Positions 1 through 11,165 of a stretch of DNA of 64,000 nucleotides are shown one piece after another (positions within the stretch are counted from its first letter, which is position 1; every line of letters starts with the position of its first letter). The position numbers and the translations under genes were made by a program. The notes under the pieces were generated by a model. That model ran no database searches. It was given only the letters and a program-made list of their open reading frames with translations, and had not been told where the DNA came from. Origin of the DNA: Notospermus geniculatus (Eukaryota > Nemertea > Pilidiophora > Heteronemertea > Lineidae); assembly GCA_002633025.1 (NCBI GenBank), contig NMRB01000065.1, positions 436,385 through 500,384 of the forward strand, in the 5' to 3' direction.

Positions 1-354
1 CCACATAACACACTTCAATAGCTTACAGATTTAGTATGATACCGAAGACCTACAATAAAGGATAAACCTATCATATCAAATCGTATTTACGCCCTCAACC
101 TACGTACATAACTTCGTCTCTGTTATCACAAAAGTGCTAAGCTGACAAAGGTATTACTTTTCAAAAAGAATCTTTTTAATATTCTGTAAGTCAGTATTTT
201 TAGCAGGCAAATAGGAACTTATCTTTGATGCCCTTTGAAAGCTGTAGGTCTGGAACACGATAAAGTGATATGTATTTTTGTGAAACCTCTAATACATTGT
301 TTTGAAGAGAGTACGAGATCAATGTTTTGTTGCTTTCATGCTTCGTGATACCAA
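1..354. other. Intergenic, nothing recognised
   Basis: AT-rich sequence without a coding-like frame, splice-bounded exon or repeat that I can recognise. Confidence 0.5.
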
Positions 355-1090
355 GACATTGTTTGATCTTTCTCAGCCTACATGTACATGTACAACAGAT
401 AAAGTTTTTCTGATGTTTTTCAGCCTCTGGTTCTAGGCCTACATGTATTGTCGAAATACAACAGATACAGTTTGTTTGGTCTTTCTCAGCCTATCTGGCT
501 CTATACAACAGATACAGTTTGTTTGATCTTTGTCAGCCTATCTGATTCTACATGTAGTATTGTCTGAACACAACAGACAGTTTTTGGTCTTTCTCAGCCT
601 ATCTGGTTCTAGTATTGTCTGAATACAACAGATACAGTTTGTTTGATCTTTCTCAGCCTATCTGATTCTAGTATTGTCTGAATACAACAGACAGTTTTTG
701 GTCTTTCTCAGTCTATCTTTTCTTGTATTGTCTGAATACAAAAGTTTGTTTGGTATTTCTCAGCCTTACTTGATTCTGGTATTGTTTGAATACACATGTA
801 CATCGTATAAAAGTTTGTTTGGCCTTTCTTTGCCTTAATTTCTGGTTCTAGTATTGTCTGAATAGAACAGATGATACACTTTGTTTGACCTTTCACAACC
901 TCTCTGTTCAACAGTTGGTTTGGTCGTCCTCAGCTTATCTGGTTCTATTATTGTCTGAACACACCAGATCACTTTGTTTGGTATTTTTCAGCCTATCTTG
1001 TTCTATATTGTCCAACTACAACAGATACTTTGTTTGCTCTTTCTTCGCCGATGTAATTCTAGTAGGCCTATTGTCTGAATATTTTCTGAG
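355..1090. repeat. Degenerate minisatellite, roughly 55-75 bp unit, about ten copies
   Basis: The phrases TCTTTCTCAGCCTATCTG, TTCTAGTATTGTCTGAATAC and AACAGATACAGTTTGTTTG recur in the same order about ten times with indels between copies. Copies in the middle (about 480-700) are the most alike and those at the edges are the most decayed. The short open frames across it are by-products of the repeat. Confidence 0.75.
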
Positions 1091-1515
1091 TTTGTTTGAT
1101 ATTGCAAAACTTTGTTTTGTTGAAGTGCTGTCGAATACAACGGATTATTCCAAGGAAGGATGCGCACATTCACATGACTCCATTGCATTCAGATATCTCA
1201 CTAATTAGGCATGATTCTTCGGAAGTAGCCGCCCATGGTAAGCTGTATCAAAGAAGACAACTCCATCATCAGTGTAATTAGTATCATTACTGAAACCGAC
1301 CATGCTATTTCGCCGTTTCATAAACAAGGTATAGCGAGACTCTAAACATGATGGCCCGAGGCTATAGTCTGATACACGCCGAACAACGCAACTTAAGTCG
1401 ATATGTTGACTTTATGGAGAAGTTACCCCTTTTTTTCTTCAAAAGTTATTCGTTACCCAAAGCTGCCGTACCTTGTTTTGTTCCAGGCCTAGGTTTTCGA
1501 ACAAAAGGGCGCATC

Positions 1516-1960
1516 AGCAAATAAATAATTTCAGATTCTGTGTGGGCGATGTACAGTTGTGGTTCCTTCAGTCGACGAATGTTTTTTTTCTGAAACCTGG
1601 TGCGACCATCGTCAGGGGAATGTCAATAGCGTTCCACGTTTGTTAGTTCGCGGATTGGTGGTTAAAAAGGCTTAAATTAAGCCTGCCGCACACTGGAGCT
1701 ATCTGCTGAGCAAAAAGTCATTCGAGACCGTTTGCTCAGCAGGCAGCTAGCGTGCGCGCGTATTTTTCGGTGAGTTTTCTGCCTTGCGAGGCAAAATGGT
1801 GTATCTGCAAATAAATAATTTCAGATTTTGTGTGGGCGATGTACAGTTGTGGTTACTTCAGTCGACGAATCTTTTTTGCTGAAACCTGGTGCGACCAGCG
1901 TCAGGGGAATGTCAATAGCATTCCACGTTTCTTAGTTTGCGAATTGGTGGTTAAAAATGC
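1516..1960. repeat. Direct repeat of ~155 bp flanking a hairpin
   Basis: The block at 1516-1671 is repeated at 1806-1960 with about 90% identity (both contain GTGGGCGATGTACAGTTGTGG and TCAGGGGAATGTCAATAGC). Between them, at 1681-1760, is an imperfect inverted repeat with inner arms CTGCTGAGCAAA / TTTGCTCAGCAG. The arrangement looks like a MITE-type hairpin sitting between copies of a duplicated segment. Confidence 0.65.
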
Positions 1961-2065
1961 TGTTTGCCACGGCTACACTGAGCAAAGTACAGCCCAAGCA
2001 AAAATTTCGGGTCATCAGAGGAGAATGATGGGCATATGCAATCGGTACATCGAATGGAAAACGCC

Positions 2066-2173
2066 ATCCTCCCATAGCAGGGCTTTGGTCTCGCTCCTCT
2101 TCATACACTCCACACAAAGTTTGTGTGAGTGGATGTAGAGGAGCGAGGTAAAAAACCCTGCTGTGGGAGGATG
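2066..2173. mobile_element. Foldback MITE, 108 bp, with 10-bp target duplication
   Basis: The two ends are inverted repeats of about 45 bp (ATCCTCCCATAGCAGGG at the left, CCCTGCTGTGGGAGGAT at the right, with more pairing inside). It is bounded by a perfect direct repeat GGAAAACGCC at 2056-2065 and 2174-2183, the expected signature of insertion. It has no coding capacity. Confidence 0.8.
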
Positions 2174-2183
2174 GGAAAACGCC

Positions 2184-3008
2184 AACAGTGAGGTCATTCC
2201 ATTAAAGGAACGGACGCTCGGGGATATGAAGTCCAAACACTTAAAATGTTCTATACCACGTACTGTTTTCTCTCTTCTCATCGAGTGATTTCCTCGCTCG
2301 CAGGCTTGTTTTTTTCTGTATTGATAGCGTAATATTTTCCGCTACAACATCAGTGGTGGATTAAGCAAAATTGATGATTAATGATTATTGAGACAAACTT
2401 CGTCATAAATATTGCTTTTCATTTTCCATAAGCTAATTGAAAGATTCGGATTTGGTTTATTGGCAGTAGTAAATTCTAATTATTGCCTTGTAAATTCTAA
2501 TTTACCACCGACTGCCAATAACTACATTCTATAATGGGAAAAAAGGAAAAAACCTCCGATCACAAGGTCTCTGATGTAGTTCGCAGCCTCGTCATTTCTT
2601 GTTACGTTGAAGAAATCCACAGTGACAATACAGGTCATCCTTTCTGTGTGATCTCATCTTATATGTAATTATTGAAGACATGATACATTTCCGTGTTCCT
2701 AAACTCGGATGGTCAAAATAATCGTCAGCCATTCGCCCGCTTGGAATAGCAGTGGCATCAGCAGTCAGACCCCAAACCTCACGTCATTTTGGAAATCACG
2801 TCTCAGCTTGTGGCTTCTTTCCACACGGTATTCATTACTTCATAATTGGTTTCCGAACGTGTTTTGGACTCAGCATGCACCCAGGAACCTTACTGTCAAC
2901 ATCGCAGTTGGGATGTGCCAAGATCTGTCACCGAATACCGCTACTCCTTTCACTATCACAAAAGTAAAGGCTTTGAACTGGGAGAGAACCACAGCGCAAT
3001 GACTATAA
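2184..3008. other. Intergenic, nothing recognised
   Basis: Two overlapping frames of 71-97 codons at 2709-3002 lack splice sites and resemble nothing I know. They lie directly upstream of the Penelope relic and may be eroded parts of it. Confidence 0.4.
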
Positions 3009-3272
3009 ATGTGCAGCAATAAAAGCCAAAAACTCAGAAACCGTATCAACGGTCATAGACAAAGCATCAACAACAAAAACATGTTCGTCCCTGTAGGAGA
3101 GCATTTCAACCAAGCAGATCATTCTTGCAACAACATGCGGATAAGGGTGTTACAAGGACATTTACCAAACACCAGAGAAAGAAGGATCTGTGAACAAAGA
3201 CTCATTGCCAGATTTAACTGCAAAAACAACGGACTTAACAGGGACCTGGGCTTCATGGCCAACTACAAGTAA
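3009..3272 (+). pseudogene. Penelope-like element relic: C-terminal part of GIY-YIG endonuclease domain
   Basis: The 87-codon frame contains the pattern of the Penelope-like element endonuclease C-terminus: an LRNRINGHRQS segment, a HF-x4-H pair (HFNQADH), the RRICEQRLI helix with its conserved glutamate, and a GLNRDLGF ending shortly before the stop. In Penelope-like retroelements this domain follows the reverse transcriptase and nicks target DNA. The GIY-YIG strand itself and all of the reverse transcriptase are missing: homology begins abruptly at about codon 5, so this is a 5'-truncated, presumably dead copy. Recognition is by family pattern only, and other GIY-YIG retroelements are the alternative. 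Confidence 0.7.
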
Positions 3273-3310
3273 AGATTTATCTTTAGGATTTATCTTTTGT
3301 TTGCTTTACC

Positions 3311-3347
3311 CTTGGAGGAATTATACTGACAGTATAATTCCTCCAAG
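3311..3347. repeat. Perfect 18-bp-arm palindrome after the Penelope relic
   Basis: CTTGGAGGAATTATACTG and its exact reverse complement are separated by one base, about 40 bp past the endonuclease stop codon. It could be a 3' structure of the retroelement or a tiny foldback. Confidence 0.8.
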
Positions 3348-3503
3348 CTTTACCGTTGTCACCTTCTCAGCCACCAATTAATGTTCAAGCTACATTGTAA
3401 GTCCGACGTGTATTGTCATTGTAATTGTCACCACATATGTATACTCCTGTTGTCATGATTTTCCTCAGACCTGATGAAGGCCCGATAGGGTCGAAAGCTT
3501 GTC

Positions 3504-4512
3504 TCAATACAACCAAGTTGATCCAAAAGACGGTGTTACCTATTTCATTTCTTCTCAGCAATAAATGTGATGATTTGAAGATAGAGGGCAAAAATCAACT
3601 GACCATGTCATTACTTTTCCTTTTCCTGGCAGTAGAACCCTTAACCAAGCTTGAATTTGAACTTTGCATCCGCTACAACACAGGGATGTTGACAACTCTC
3701 CCTTGGCAGACAAGACTTTAAATAGAACATAATCAAAGTGAAAAATCCACTAGAATTATCGAGCCGTTTCAAACTTAAATTACCTTCTAACATCTGACAC
3801 GGAATAGGACAGGGGGTAATTGAAAATTCCATTTCCTCGACGTGAGTAGCATCCTGTGTTGATTTCAACCTAAGTTTACACCAATTTTGCGTATTACATG
3901 AATGCATTTTAGTACATTTCTTTTAGAATAGCACAATTTGTGTGAATAATCAGGAAGGTGTTGCCAGCATGTATAGTTCTAGTCAGACGTGTGACTGAAT
4001 CATGTCAGTGAACTCGCTGAGGACAAGCTGTAACCAAGTGGGTAGATTTCATCTAATTCCAAGAGGATTATGTTGTCTCGCTCATGCCACCTCTCAAGCT
4101 ATAATTACACTTTTAACGTCAACTCAAATAGAAACAGGATTATGATTGATATTCGCACTTCAGGACAGGGAAGTGGTGGAGATTATAAATGAGTTGTGTT
4201 GTGGGAGATTGAAGTAGAATTCTATCTCAAGCTTGTGTTGGCTGAAATGGTCGATACGATCACGTAGACGTCGTTTATAATTGGATCATGTAAAGAATAA
4301 AGTTGGCATTCCCTTCCAGTATATGAACATCTGCTTCGCTGAAATAGACTGGCGGTGTTAAGTTTTCTACCATTCCAGTCACATCTGTTAGAAGACAGTG
4401 CATTTTTCTATTATGGGGACTGGAGTTCTATAAGGCATCGGATGACTCTGATTGATCAATGAACGCAATACTACAACCAACAAATTTGGGCTTGTGTTTC
4501 CCGCAAGGAAAT
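3504..4512. other. Intergenic, nothing recognised
   Basis: Open frames here are short, overlap on both strands and have no splice context. The first few hundred bases may still belong to the 3' region of the Penelope relic. Confidence 0.4.
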
Positions 4513-5384
4513 TTTAAAAAAATGGGACAACCAATTAAATAAGAATATTTTTCGCATTATTTGCAAAGTAAAAATAAAACAAAGAACTACAATAACATGT
4601 ACAAGTGAATAGCACTTTAAAAATAGTAAAGAAACCAACAGCAGAGAGAACCGTGCCAAGCGTTGGATGTGAGTCCAGATAGATATTCTGATAGCGAAAA
4701 ACAAGAAGTTTTGCTAGTATCTATCCTTTAAGCTTGCAGTATTCGCGTTGGAAAAAAAACGAACTCCAGTTTCTAAACCCTTAATGATATTCATTACCAT
4801 GGCCTTTAGCTATTCTGTGACCAAATATCATAAGGGAAAAAAACGTACTTCTTTTGAACCCCTAGCACAAAGCGTTCTTTGAAACCATCATATTGGAATC
4901 TTGGGGGAAGCTTTGACAATAAGCATGGACTTAGGCATGTTACGTGGATGGAAAAGGGATTGAAACTTGAGATAAGGGTTTTTTTCGTTGTCGTTGCAGA
5001 CAACCTCTGTTCTTCACCACCACGATATGTAGCCTTAAACGAGAAGGATCATTGTATTGGATTGAGAGACGTTATAACTCATTTTTTTCAAAGAACCGTA
5101 CTTCTTAGTTTATGTATATGTTTACTGGCACTTTTTACATGTATTTGGTCATAATTTGTACGTAAACGTTGCAGCTTTCCCAAAGATCTTTAACAGTAAT
5201 ATGATGGCGTAAGCCAGCATTTTTTCAATTATATCCTCACTTTTTGTGTAGAAGGGAATATCGATTATTTTGGGAAAATACATGTACATGTTTATAATGA
5301 AATGGTCAATGGACCATGTGCTCACCTGGGTGAAGGTACCAGAAAAACAAATGACAAATGTTAAATCAAAATGTTCCAGGGTCA

Positions 5385-5855
5385 TGTATCCTCATTAGAT
5401 GCACCTGATAAAAATTTGGAGACAATCCAGTTACAGTTCAGGAGTTACTGGACTTAGAACTTTGGTTTTGGCCACCTGCTGGCCAAGCGGAGAATCGAAT
5501 CGGACCGAAAAGTGGTGTCATAGGTCACCTAACATGATAGGGGTGTACATGTACCAAGTTTCAAGTCAATAGCCCAAGCAGTTACGAAATGTGCCACCAA
5601 ATGACTAAGTTTGAACTTTGACCTCTGTGACCTTGAAAAGTAGGTCAAATCAAAAACCCGTTATATATGTAATGTACCCTCATTAGATTCACCTATGATA
5701 AAAATTTGGAGGTGATCCAGTCATTAGTTCAGGAGTTATTGCACTTTTTGTGTTTTTGGTTTCCGCCACCTGGTGGCCAAGCTAAGAGTCGAATCGGACC
5801 GAAACTTGGTGTCATAGGTCATCTGACCTAGGGGTATATATGTACCAAGTTTCAG
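5385..5855. repeat. Two copies of a dispersed repeat with nuclear-receptor-like TGACCT/AGGTCA words
   Basis: The blocks 5385-5570 and 5670-5855 share AAAAATTTGGAG, GATCCAGT/CAATCCAGT, TCAGGAGTTA, GAATCGGACCGAAA and GGTGTCATAGGTCA. Between them is TTTGACCTCTGTGACCTTG followed by TAGGTCAAATC. Repeats of this kind are widespread in marine invertebrate genomes. I see no ends that define a transposon class. Confidence 0.6.
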
Positions 5856-5994
5856 NAAAAATGGGACAACCAAATAAGAATATTTTTCGCATTATTTGCC
5901 AAGTAAAAATAAAACAAAGAACTACATTTAAGTGAATAGCACTTTAAAAATAATATGGCAATTAAAGAAACCAACAACAGAGAGAACCGTGCCA

Positions 5995-6474
5995 TAGACC
6001 ACAGAGTAGTCTCTACATCTGACGATTTAAGAGACTACTGTCGCCCTCTTGATTCTGGCTGTGATTCGTCGGAATACGTCCAATCAGAATACGAATCTTC
6101 TCTGATGACATATCGGCGGCAGGTATTCCCCAAAGAAGCCAAGTTTCCAAGATGGCGTCTGGCGTCCAACATTTTTCGCTTCGAACATTCAGCGAGGTAG
6201 TGCAACGAATGTCAGCGAGATAAACACTCAGTGACCTATCCCAGCGATGTTTTGTGTCATTAGCTAAACATCCTGGGGATAGTCCGTTGAAGAAACCACC
6301 CTGCTATCTCATTTCGACTCCTGTAGCTTGCCGTTAGAGCGCTGCACACAGATGTACACGGTGTAGGCATGATGTACAGGTCTGCTAACTGGTAGGACAC
6401 TTCCGGTTTCGAGACCCCGACACCAGTTCCTAACGTGCTGCACGGTGGAACTGGAAACCGGTTTAACCGTGCCA
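5995..6474 (+). mobile_element. SINE-like insertion (tRNA-like head) with 10-bp target duplication
   Basis: Comparison with the uninterrupted copy near 4648 shows a ~480-bp insertion bounded by the direct repeat AACCGTGCCA (5985-5994 and 6465-6474). Inside, 6319-6350 reads like a tRNA D-arm/A box (GTAGCTTGCCG then TTAGAGCGCTGC), and 6403-6419 like a B box (GGTTTCGAGACCCC). This fits a tRNA-derived SINE, though I see no clear terminal simple repeat. Since the other copy lacks it, it is recent or polymorphic. Confidence 0.55.
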
Positions 6475-7112
6475 TTTCAAGCGTTGGATGCGAGTCGAGA
6501 TAGATATTCTGATAGCGAAAAACGAGAATTTTTGCTAGTATCTATCCTTTTAGCTTGCAGTATTCGCGTTGAAAAAAAAACGAACTCCAGTTTCTAAACC
6601 CTTAATGATATTCATTACCATGGCCTTTAGCTATTCTGTGACCAAATATCATAAAGGAAAAAAAACGTACTTCTTTTGAACCCCTAGCACAAAGCGTTCT
6701 TTGAACCCATCTTATTGGAGTCTTGGGGGAAGCTTTGACAATAAGCATGGGCTTAGGCATGTTAGGTGGATGGAAAAGGGATTGAAACTTGAGATAAGGG
6801 TTTTTTTCGTTGTCGTTGCAGACAACCTCTGTTCTTCACCACCGCGGTATGTAGCCTTAAACGAGAAGGATCGTTGTATTGGATTGAGTGACGTTATAAC
6901 TCATTTTTTTCAAAGAACTGTACTTCTTAGTTTATGTATATGTTTACTGGCACTTTTTACATTTATTTCGTCATAATATGTACGTAAACGTTGCAGCTTT
7001 CCCAATGTTCTTTAGCAGTAATGGGATGGCGTAAGTTTATAAAGCATTTTTTCAATTATCCTCACTTTTGTCGTAAAAGAGAATATCGATAGTTTGGGAA
7101 ATACATGTTTAT

Positions 7113-7664
7113 AAAAAGTGTCGGTATTTAAGGAACACCCTGTAGATAACTTTTTGAAATGCATTTTGCGCCTTTGGTATGAGTACACCTCTCTGCATGT
7201 AGACTACATCGTGTGGTTTAAACACGATATATGTTTATAGATTACAAAAGATATAGCGTTTCCTTTGACTCAGTTAGGTTCTTTTGTAATGAAGATACTT
7301 CTTTGAGGTATGACTGTTCAAAGACGTACCAAACTGACAAAAAAAACTAAAAATACATATCCTCTGTGAAATTCTGGTTGAATTAACAGAGAACCTGGAG
7401 CTGCATCATTCTTTATAAAGATGCCTCAACATCTGAGAGATCGAATTTCGTGATTTACTTAAGTAAAAATCGCAATGAGCTATAGATCGAGATCTTGTTG
7501 ATGTGATAATAATGTAGCTTGCGTAAGGATTCAAAATGATCAACCGTAATCACCGAGCTTTGCTTCGTCCTGGTTGCCCGCGTCAACCTTTCAAACACGA
7601 ATGGCCATAGGCCTACATGTATTTGCCGCTAAATTCTGTGACAGAATTTAAAATGCACTTCTAA
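7113..7664. other. Intergenic, nothing recognised
   Basis: No coding-like frame and no repeat structure seen. Confidence 0.5.
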
Positions 7665-7787
7665 AGCTGCGTTTACCAGACATGCGGAATACGGTATACG
7701 GGATGCGAAAGCGATATGTTGCATGCGAAAATGCATAGCATATACCGCTTCCGCATTCCGAATTCCGTTTGTCCGGTAAACGGAGCT
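7665..7787. mobile_element. MITE, 123 bp, TAA target site
   Basis: The terminal inverted repeats are about 26 bp (AGCTGCGTTTACCAGACA at the left, TGTCCGGTAAACGGAGCT at the right, imperfect), flanked by TAA on both sides. A three-base TWA duplication and short length suggest a PIF/Harbinger-type nonautonomous element. Confidence 0.75.
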
Positions 7788-10251
7788 TAATGGAGGAATG
7801 TACAGTGTGCGGTTTTGTGTAACCCATTTCCGTTTCGTGTTCTATCCAACACTGTCGGTGAAAGAATTTTGATGCGATTAGTTGGGAATCCCGGTGAGAT
7901 TTTATTCAAGTTTTATTACTTCATCTCCTTCGGCTGATTTGAATTCCCATTTGACGTTGATTGCTCGCACGGCTCGTTTAGGGTTTGATGTAAACGAGCA
8001 ACGGATGTATTCTAATCGGGAAGGAAATGATTATTTTCCCCGGCGGCGTTAACCCTCAGGTTGGACACGATTGGTTGCTTTACATCACGTGAACACTTAA
8101 CTTGTCCAACCACATCCCACATTTCTGTAGTTTGCCGTGGGCCTTCCTATTCAGTTCTATCGCGACAAACAACCTGCTAGGAACAGGATGCCGCAGGCCT
8201 ATTTTATTTCTTTATTCTGAATATTGCTCTACAACGTACATTCATCAACAGATTCTGTCACTCGTGATATAAAATGAGCTGAATTCCAAATAAAAATATA
8301 TAACAAATAAAACTGGTGCAGTCACTAATGGTAGCCTCTGGAGGAAAGAAAATATTGCCTTCAGGACTGAAGATCGACAACATTTGGAGTTGTACTATCG
8401 AAATGTTGGCTTCTCATCGCCCACCATGCCCACAGCGGTCGTTGGTCACGACATTCTGAAACATGATCCAAAACCTGATCACGTCGAAGCAAATTCGTAC
8501 ATCAGCTGTTGTTTGCCAGCAATACGGCAGGTTTTATTTCCTTTGAGAGCCCGGCCGGCGCTGGGCACCGGTAATAGTGGAATTATGGCCGCTAGTTAAT
8601 GTTTACCCAGTGTTTCCATGGAACCTCGCTCGACAGTAAAGAAGAAAAACGCCGTAGTTAATAAATTTTGCGCGAATGGCAGTGTGGCTTGCCCATATCC
8701 AAGATTGGGTGCACTTTTTTTGCTGCAACTTGCTATCACTTCAGCAAATGTTTTTCATCAATATTTTCCAATTCCATTATTCGAAATCCTGAGTTAACTT
8801 AGCAGTCCATTATCCGATGCTAGTGTACCATTTTGCAAGATCCGTTGGCCTTTAGATTAATGGGTACGTAAACTTATGTTTCCTTCGCTACTCTGAAAGC
8901 TTTTACAGAGGAGGTTAGTAGAAATTTAAAACACCAAGAACACATACGTATCTTTTCTGGGCGCTCTCTGGTAGAGGGTATAACGTGTGCCGCTGGCGAT
9001 TAGCATTTACCGCAAAAAGAATTGATTCGAGAAGCGAGTCGTGTCATACATAGATTCAGAGATGGGTTGACATTAACAAACGCTTTCCACCGGGGAGGGG
9101 AGGTGAAATATTTAAGGAGAGAACCTTGAGAGCTCTAACGAGGGAAAAGTTTGGCCTCCAACTCGAACCCATAGTAAGGAGACTTTCCATTCTGTCGTAA
9201 GAGAATCGGCCTACTATATGTCGGATATCGGTAAAACTATGATGAGGGATGATTTTCAACTCTATACCGTACATGTAATCACATACTAGATAATGAAATG
9301 AACGTTTGTAGCCTGTAAAATACAATGGATCGTTACTCCTCCCACACATCTTCTCTCAAAGTAAAAAGCGACAAAAAAGACCCATGACGTGGCAAGAAGA
9401 GCCGATCTGTCTGTCAAATAATCATCCCTTTTTCACATCCAACTATACAAGAATTATTCTTTCTTTTTTCACTAAACTGAACGTCTGACAGGACGCATTA
9501 CTCGCCGTCTCTTGTAAAATCATATGGTACTCGGTTCCTGTATAAATCTAACCTACTTCTTAAAGGGCATGTTGTGTCGTGAATCAAGCCATGGAAATCA
9601 AAGCTTCTCATGACAATCGAACTCTTCTTCCTGGCACGCTCTCGGTGTCGTATGTGTTGCCTTTATTCATTTCCACTGATTTCATATTGAATTCAAACTT
9701 CGGTTTCGCCTTCGGGGATTAATAATTGAGTTGTGCTTGATTGTGAACGAAGTGACAACATGGTGATATTTCATGAGTGCCCGCAGACATGTTCTACGTG
9801 TTGATTTGATATTGCATTCTGGGGTGAGATTGACTTTCGGCCCTAGGCTTCTTGAGGTAAAGATCTGTGAATCTCAGATAGACGGAGAAGAACATCGGCA
9901 TTGCACGTTTTCAGTGGAAACTGTTCTGAGATAGATCTCTGTAGCAGAAAAGATTTAACTATTTTGGCAAATTTGTGTAGAAGGTTTTAGCGAGTTTTCG
10001 CAACCACCAGTTTGGCCAACGACTACGCTTATCAACATGTATGTTCGGTAAACACAGACAATTAGAAAATCTAACCTATAAATGCAAATTTTGTTGGTTC
10101 TGGGGCGACTGCGAAGGAACGAGTTCAGAATTCCCAACCAGTGCAAAAAAGGTCATTGAGTGACGGATTAAACGGCGACTGAACAATACATTTAACAATG
10201 GAAATCTGAAAATAAAAAGGAAGCTACATGTAGTTAATTATCGCAACCAGG
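7788..10251. other. 2.5 kb intergenic, nothing recognised
   Basis: Several frames of 60-100 codons occur on both strands (for example 8384-8599 plus, 9056-9349 minus). None has splice-site bounds, recognisable composition or family motifs. Confidence 0.45.
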
Positions 10252-10387
10252 GGCCACATTCACGAAGCCTTCGCAACTTTGCATGCAAGCAAGTCTACTG
10301 TTTGGCTGCACATGCCCTATTGTTCACTGACTGCCTCACAATAGATTTGCGTGCACGCAAAGTTGCGAAGGCTTCATGAATATGGCC
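10252..10387. mobile_element. MITE, 136 bp, ~38-bp inverted ends
   Basis: The left end GGCCACATTCACGAAGCC and the reverse complement of the right end GGCCATATTCATGAAGCC continue to pair through TTCGCAACTTTGC. No coding capacity. Confidence 0.8.
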
Positions 10388-11161
10388 ACAGGAGAGTCAC
10401 GTGAGTCACTAGGAAGCTGTCACAAAGTCATGTTGTTTACGATGAAAGTCACATGGCTATGAGGTTCCAGAATGTTCTCGGGGAATGTAAACGGCGCAGG
10501 ACGAGGACGGTAACCGGTTGAAAGGGGAGTACACCGACTGCATCACAATGCGCACACCTGAAGCGGCAGCACAAGATACAACGTGGAACGTTCCATCTTA
10601 GAATCCAGTGGCTCCAACGCCAGGATCAATTGAATACAGGAATGTTCTGCGGCACCAACGCCAGGAACATCTCGGTCTGTCTTCGAAGACACCCACGGCA
10701 CCAACGCCGAGAATAACAACGGCCCTCAGGCCAACAGAAGCTCGCCTCCATGAGAACAGACTGCCAGTGTTGATAGCCAGACCTGCACTGCCAGATACAT
10801 GTTCACCTCCTTGCTTTAAACCCTTCCCAAAGGACTTCCAAGTCCACAACAGATTATCCTAATCCACTGTGGTGAAACAAAGTCAGTATGATGAAGGGAA
10901 AGGATCTTATACGAAATGAACATATTTTGAGTGAATGATTGAATAAACACCAGCGTTACACTTCATTCAGTTGAGACAAAGGTTTGTGACAAGAATAACC
11001 CCAAGTGAAGAGAATAATAATTGAGACAAAAACTTCGTCATAGTCGTGAGTTCCTGAGGGCGAAGCTCGGAACACACACGGCTGTGGTCAGCCCTACGTT
11101 CAAAACGAATTTCAGTCGATCATGCCTTTCGTGGTTGACGCTGTTCATGATCGACAGCGAC
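10388..11161. other. Intergenic, nothing recognised
   Basis: A proline-rich 84-codon frame at 10608-10862 reflects three degenerate copies of an ACCAACGCC-containing phrase. I do not treat it as a gene. Confidence 0.45.
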
Positions 11162-11165
11162 TTAA

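Larger units (their letters stand above)
4513..7112. repeat. Near-identical block repeated across a single N (copies 4513-5294 and 5857-7112)
   Basis: The sequence from ATGGGACAACCAA to the AATATCGAT region is present twice. The second copy begins one base after the single N at 5856. The copies differ by scattered substitutions, by small indels and by a 480-bp insertion with target duplication in the second copy. Matching 91-codon frames occur at 4879-5154 and 6701-6976, but substitutions between them are mostly amino-acid changing, so I do not call them genes. The simplest reading is two haplotypes laid end to end by the assembler. Confidence 0.75.

Noticed and set aside
4879-5154. 91-codon frame with a near-identical partner at 6701-6976
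   Set aside because: The two copies look allelic, and most differences change amino acids, so there is no sign of protein-level constraint.
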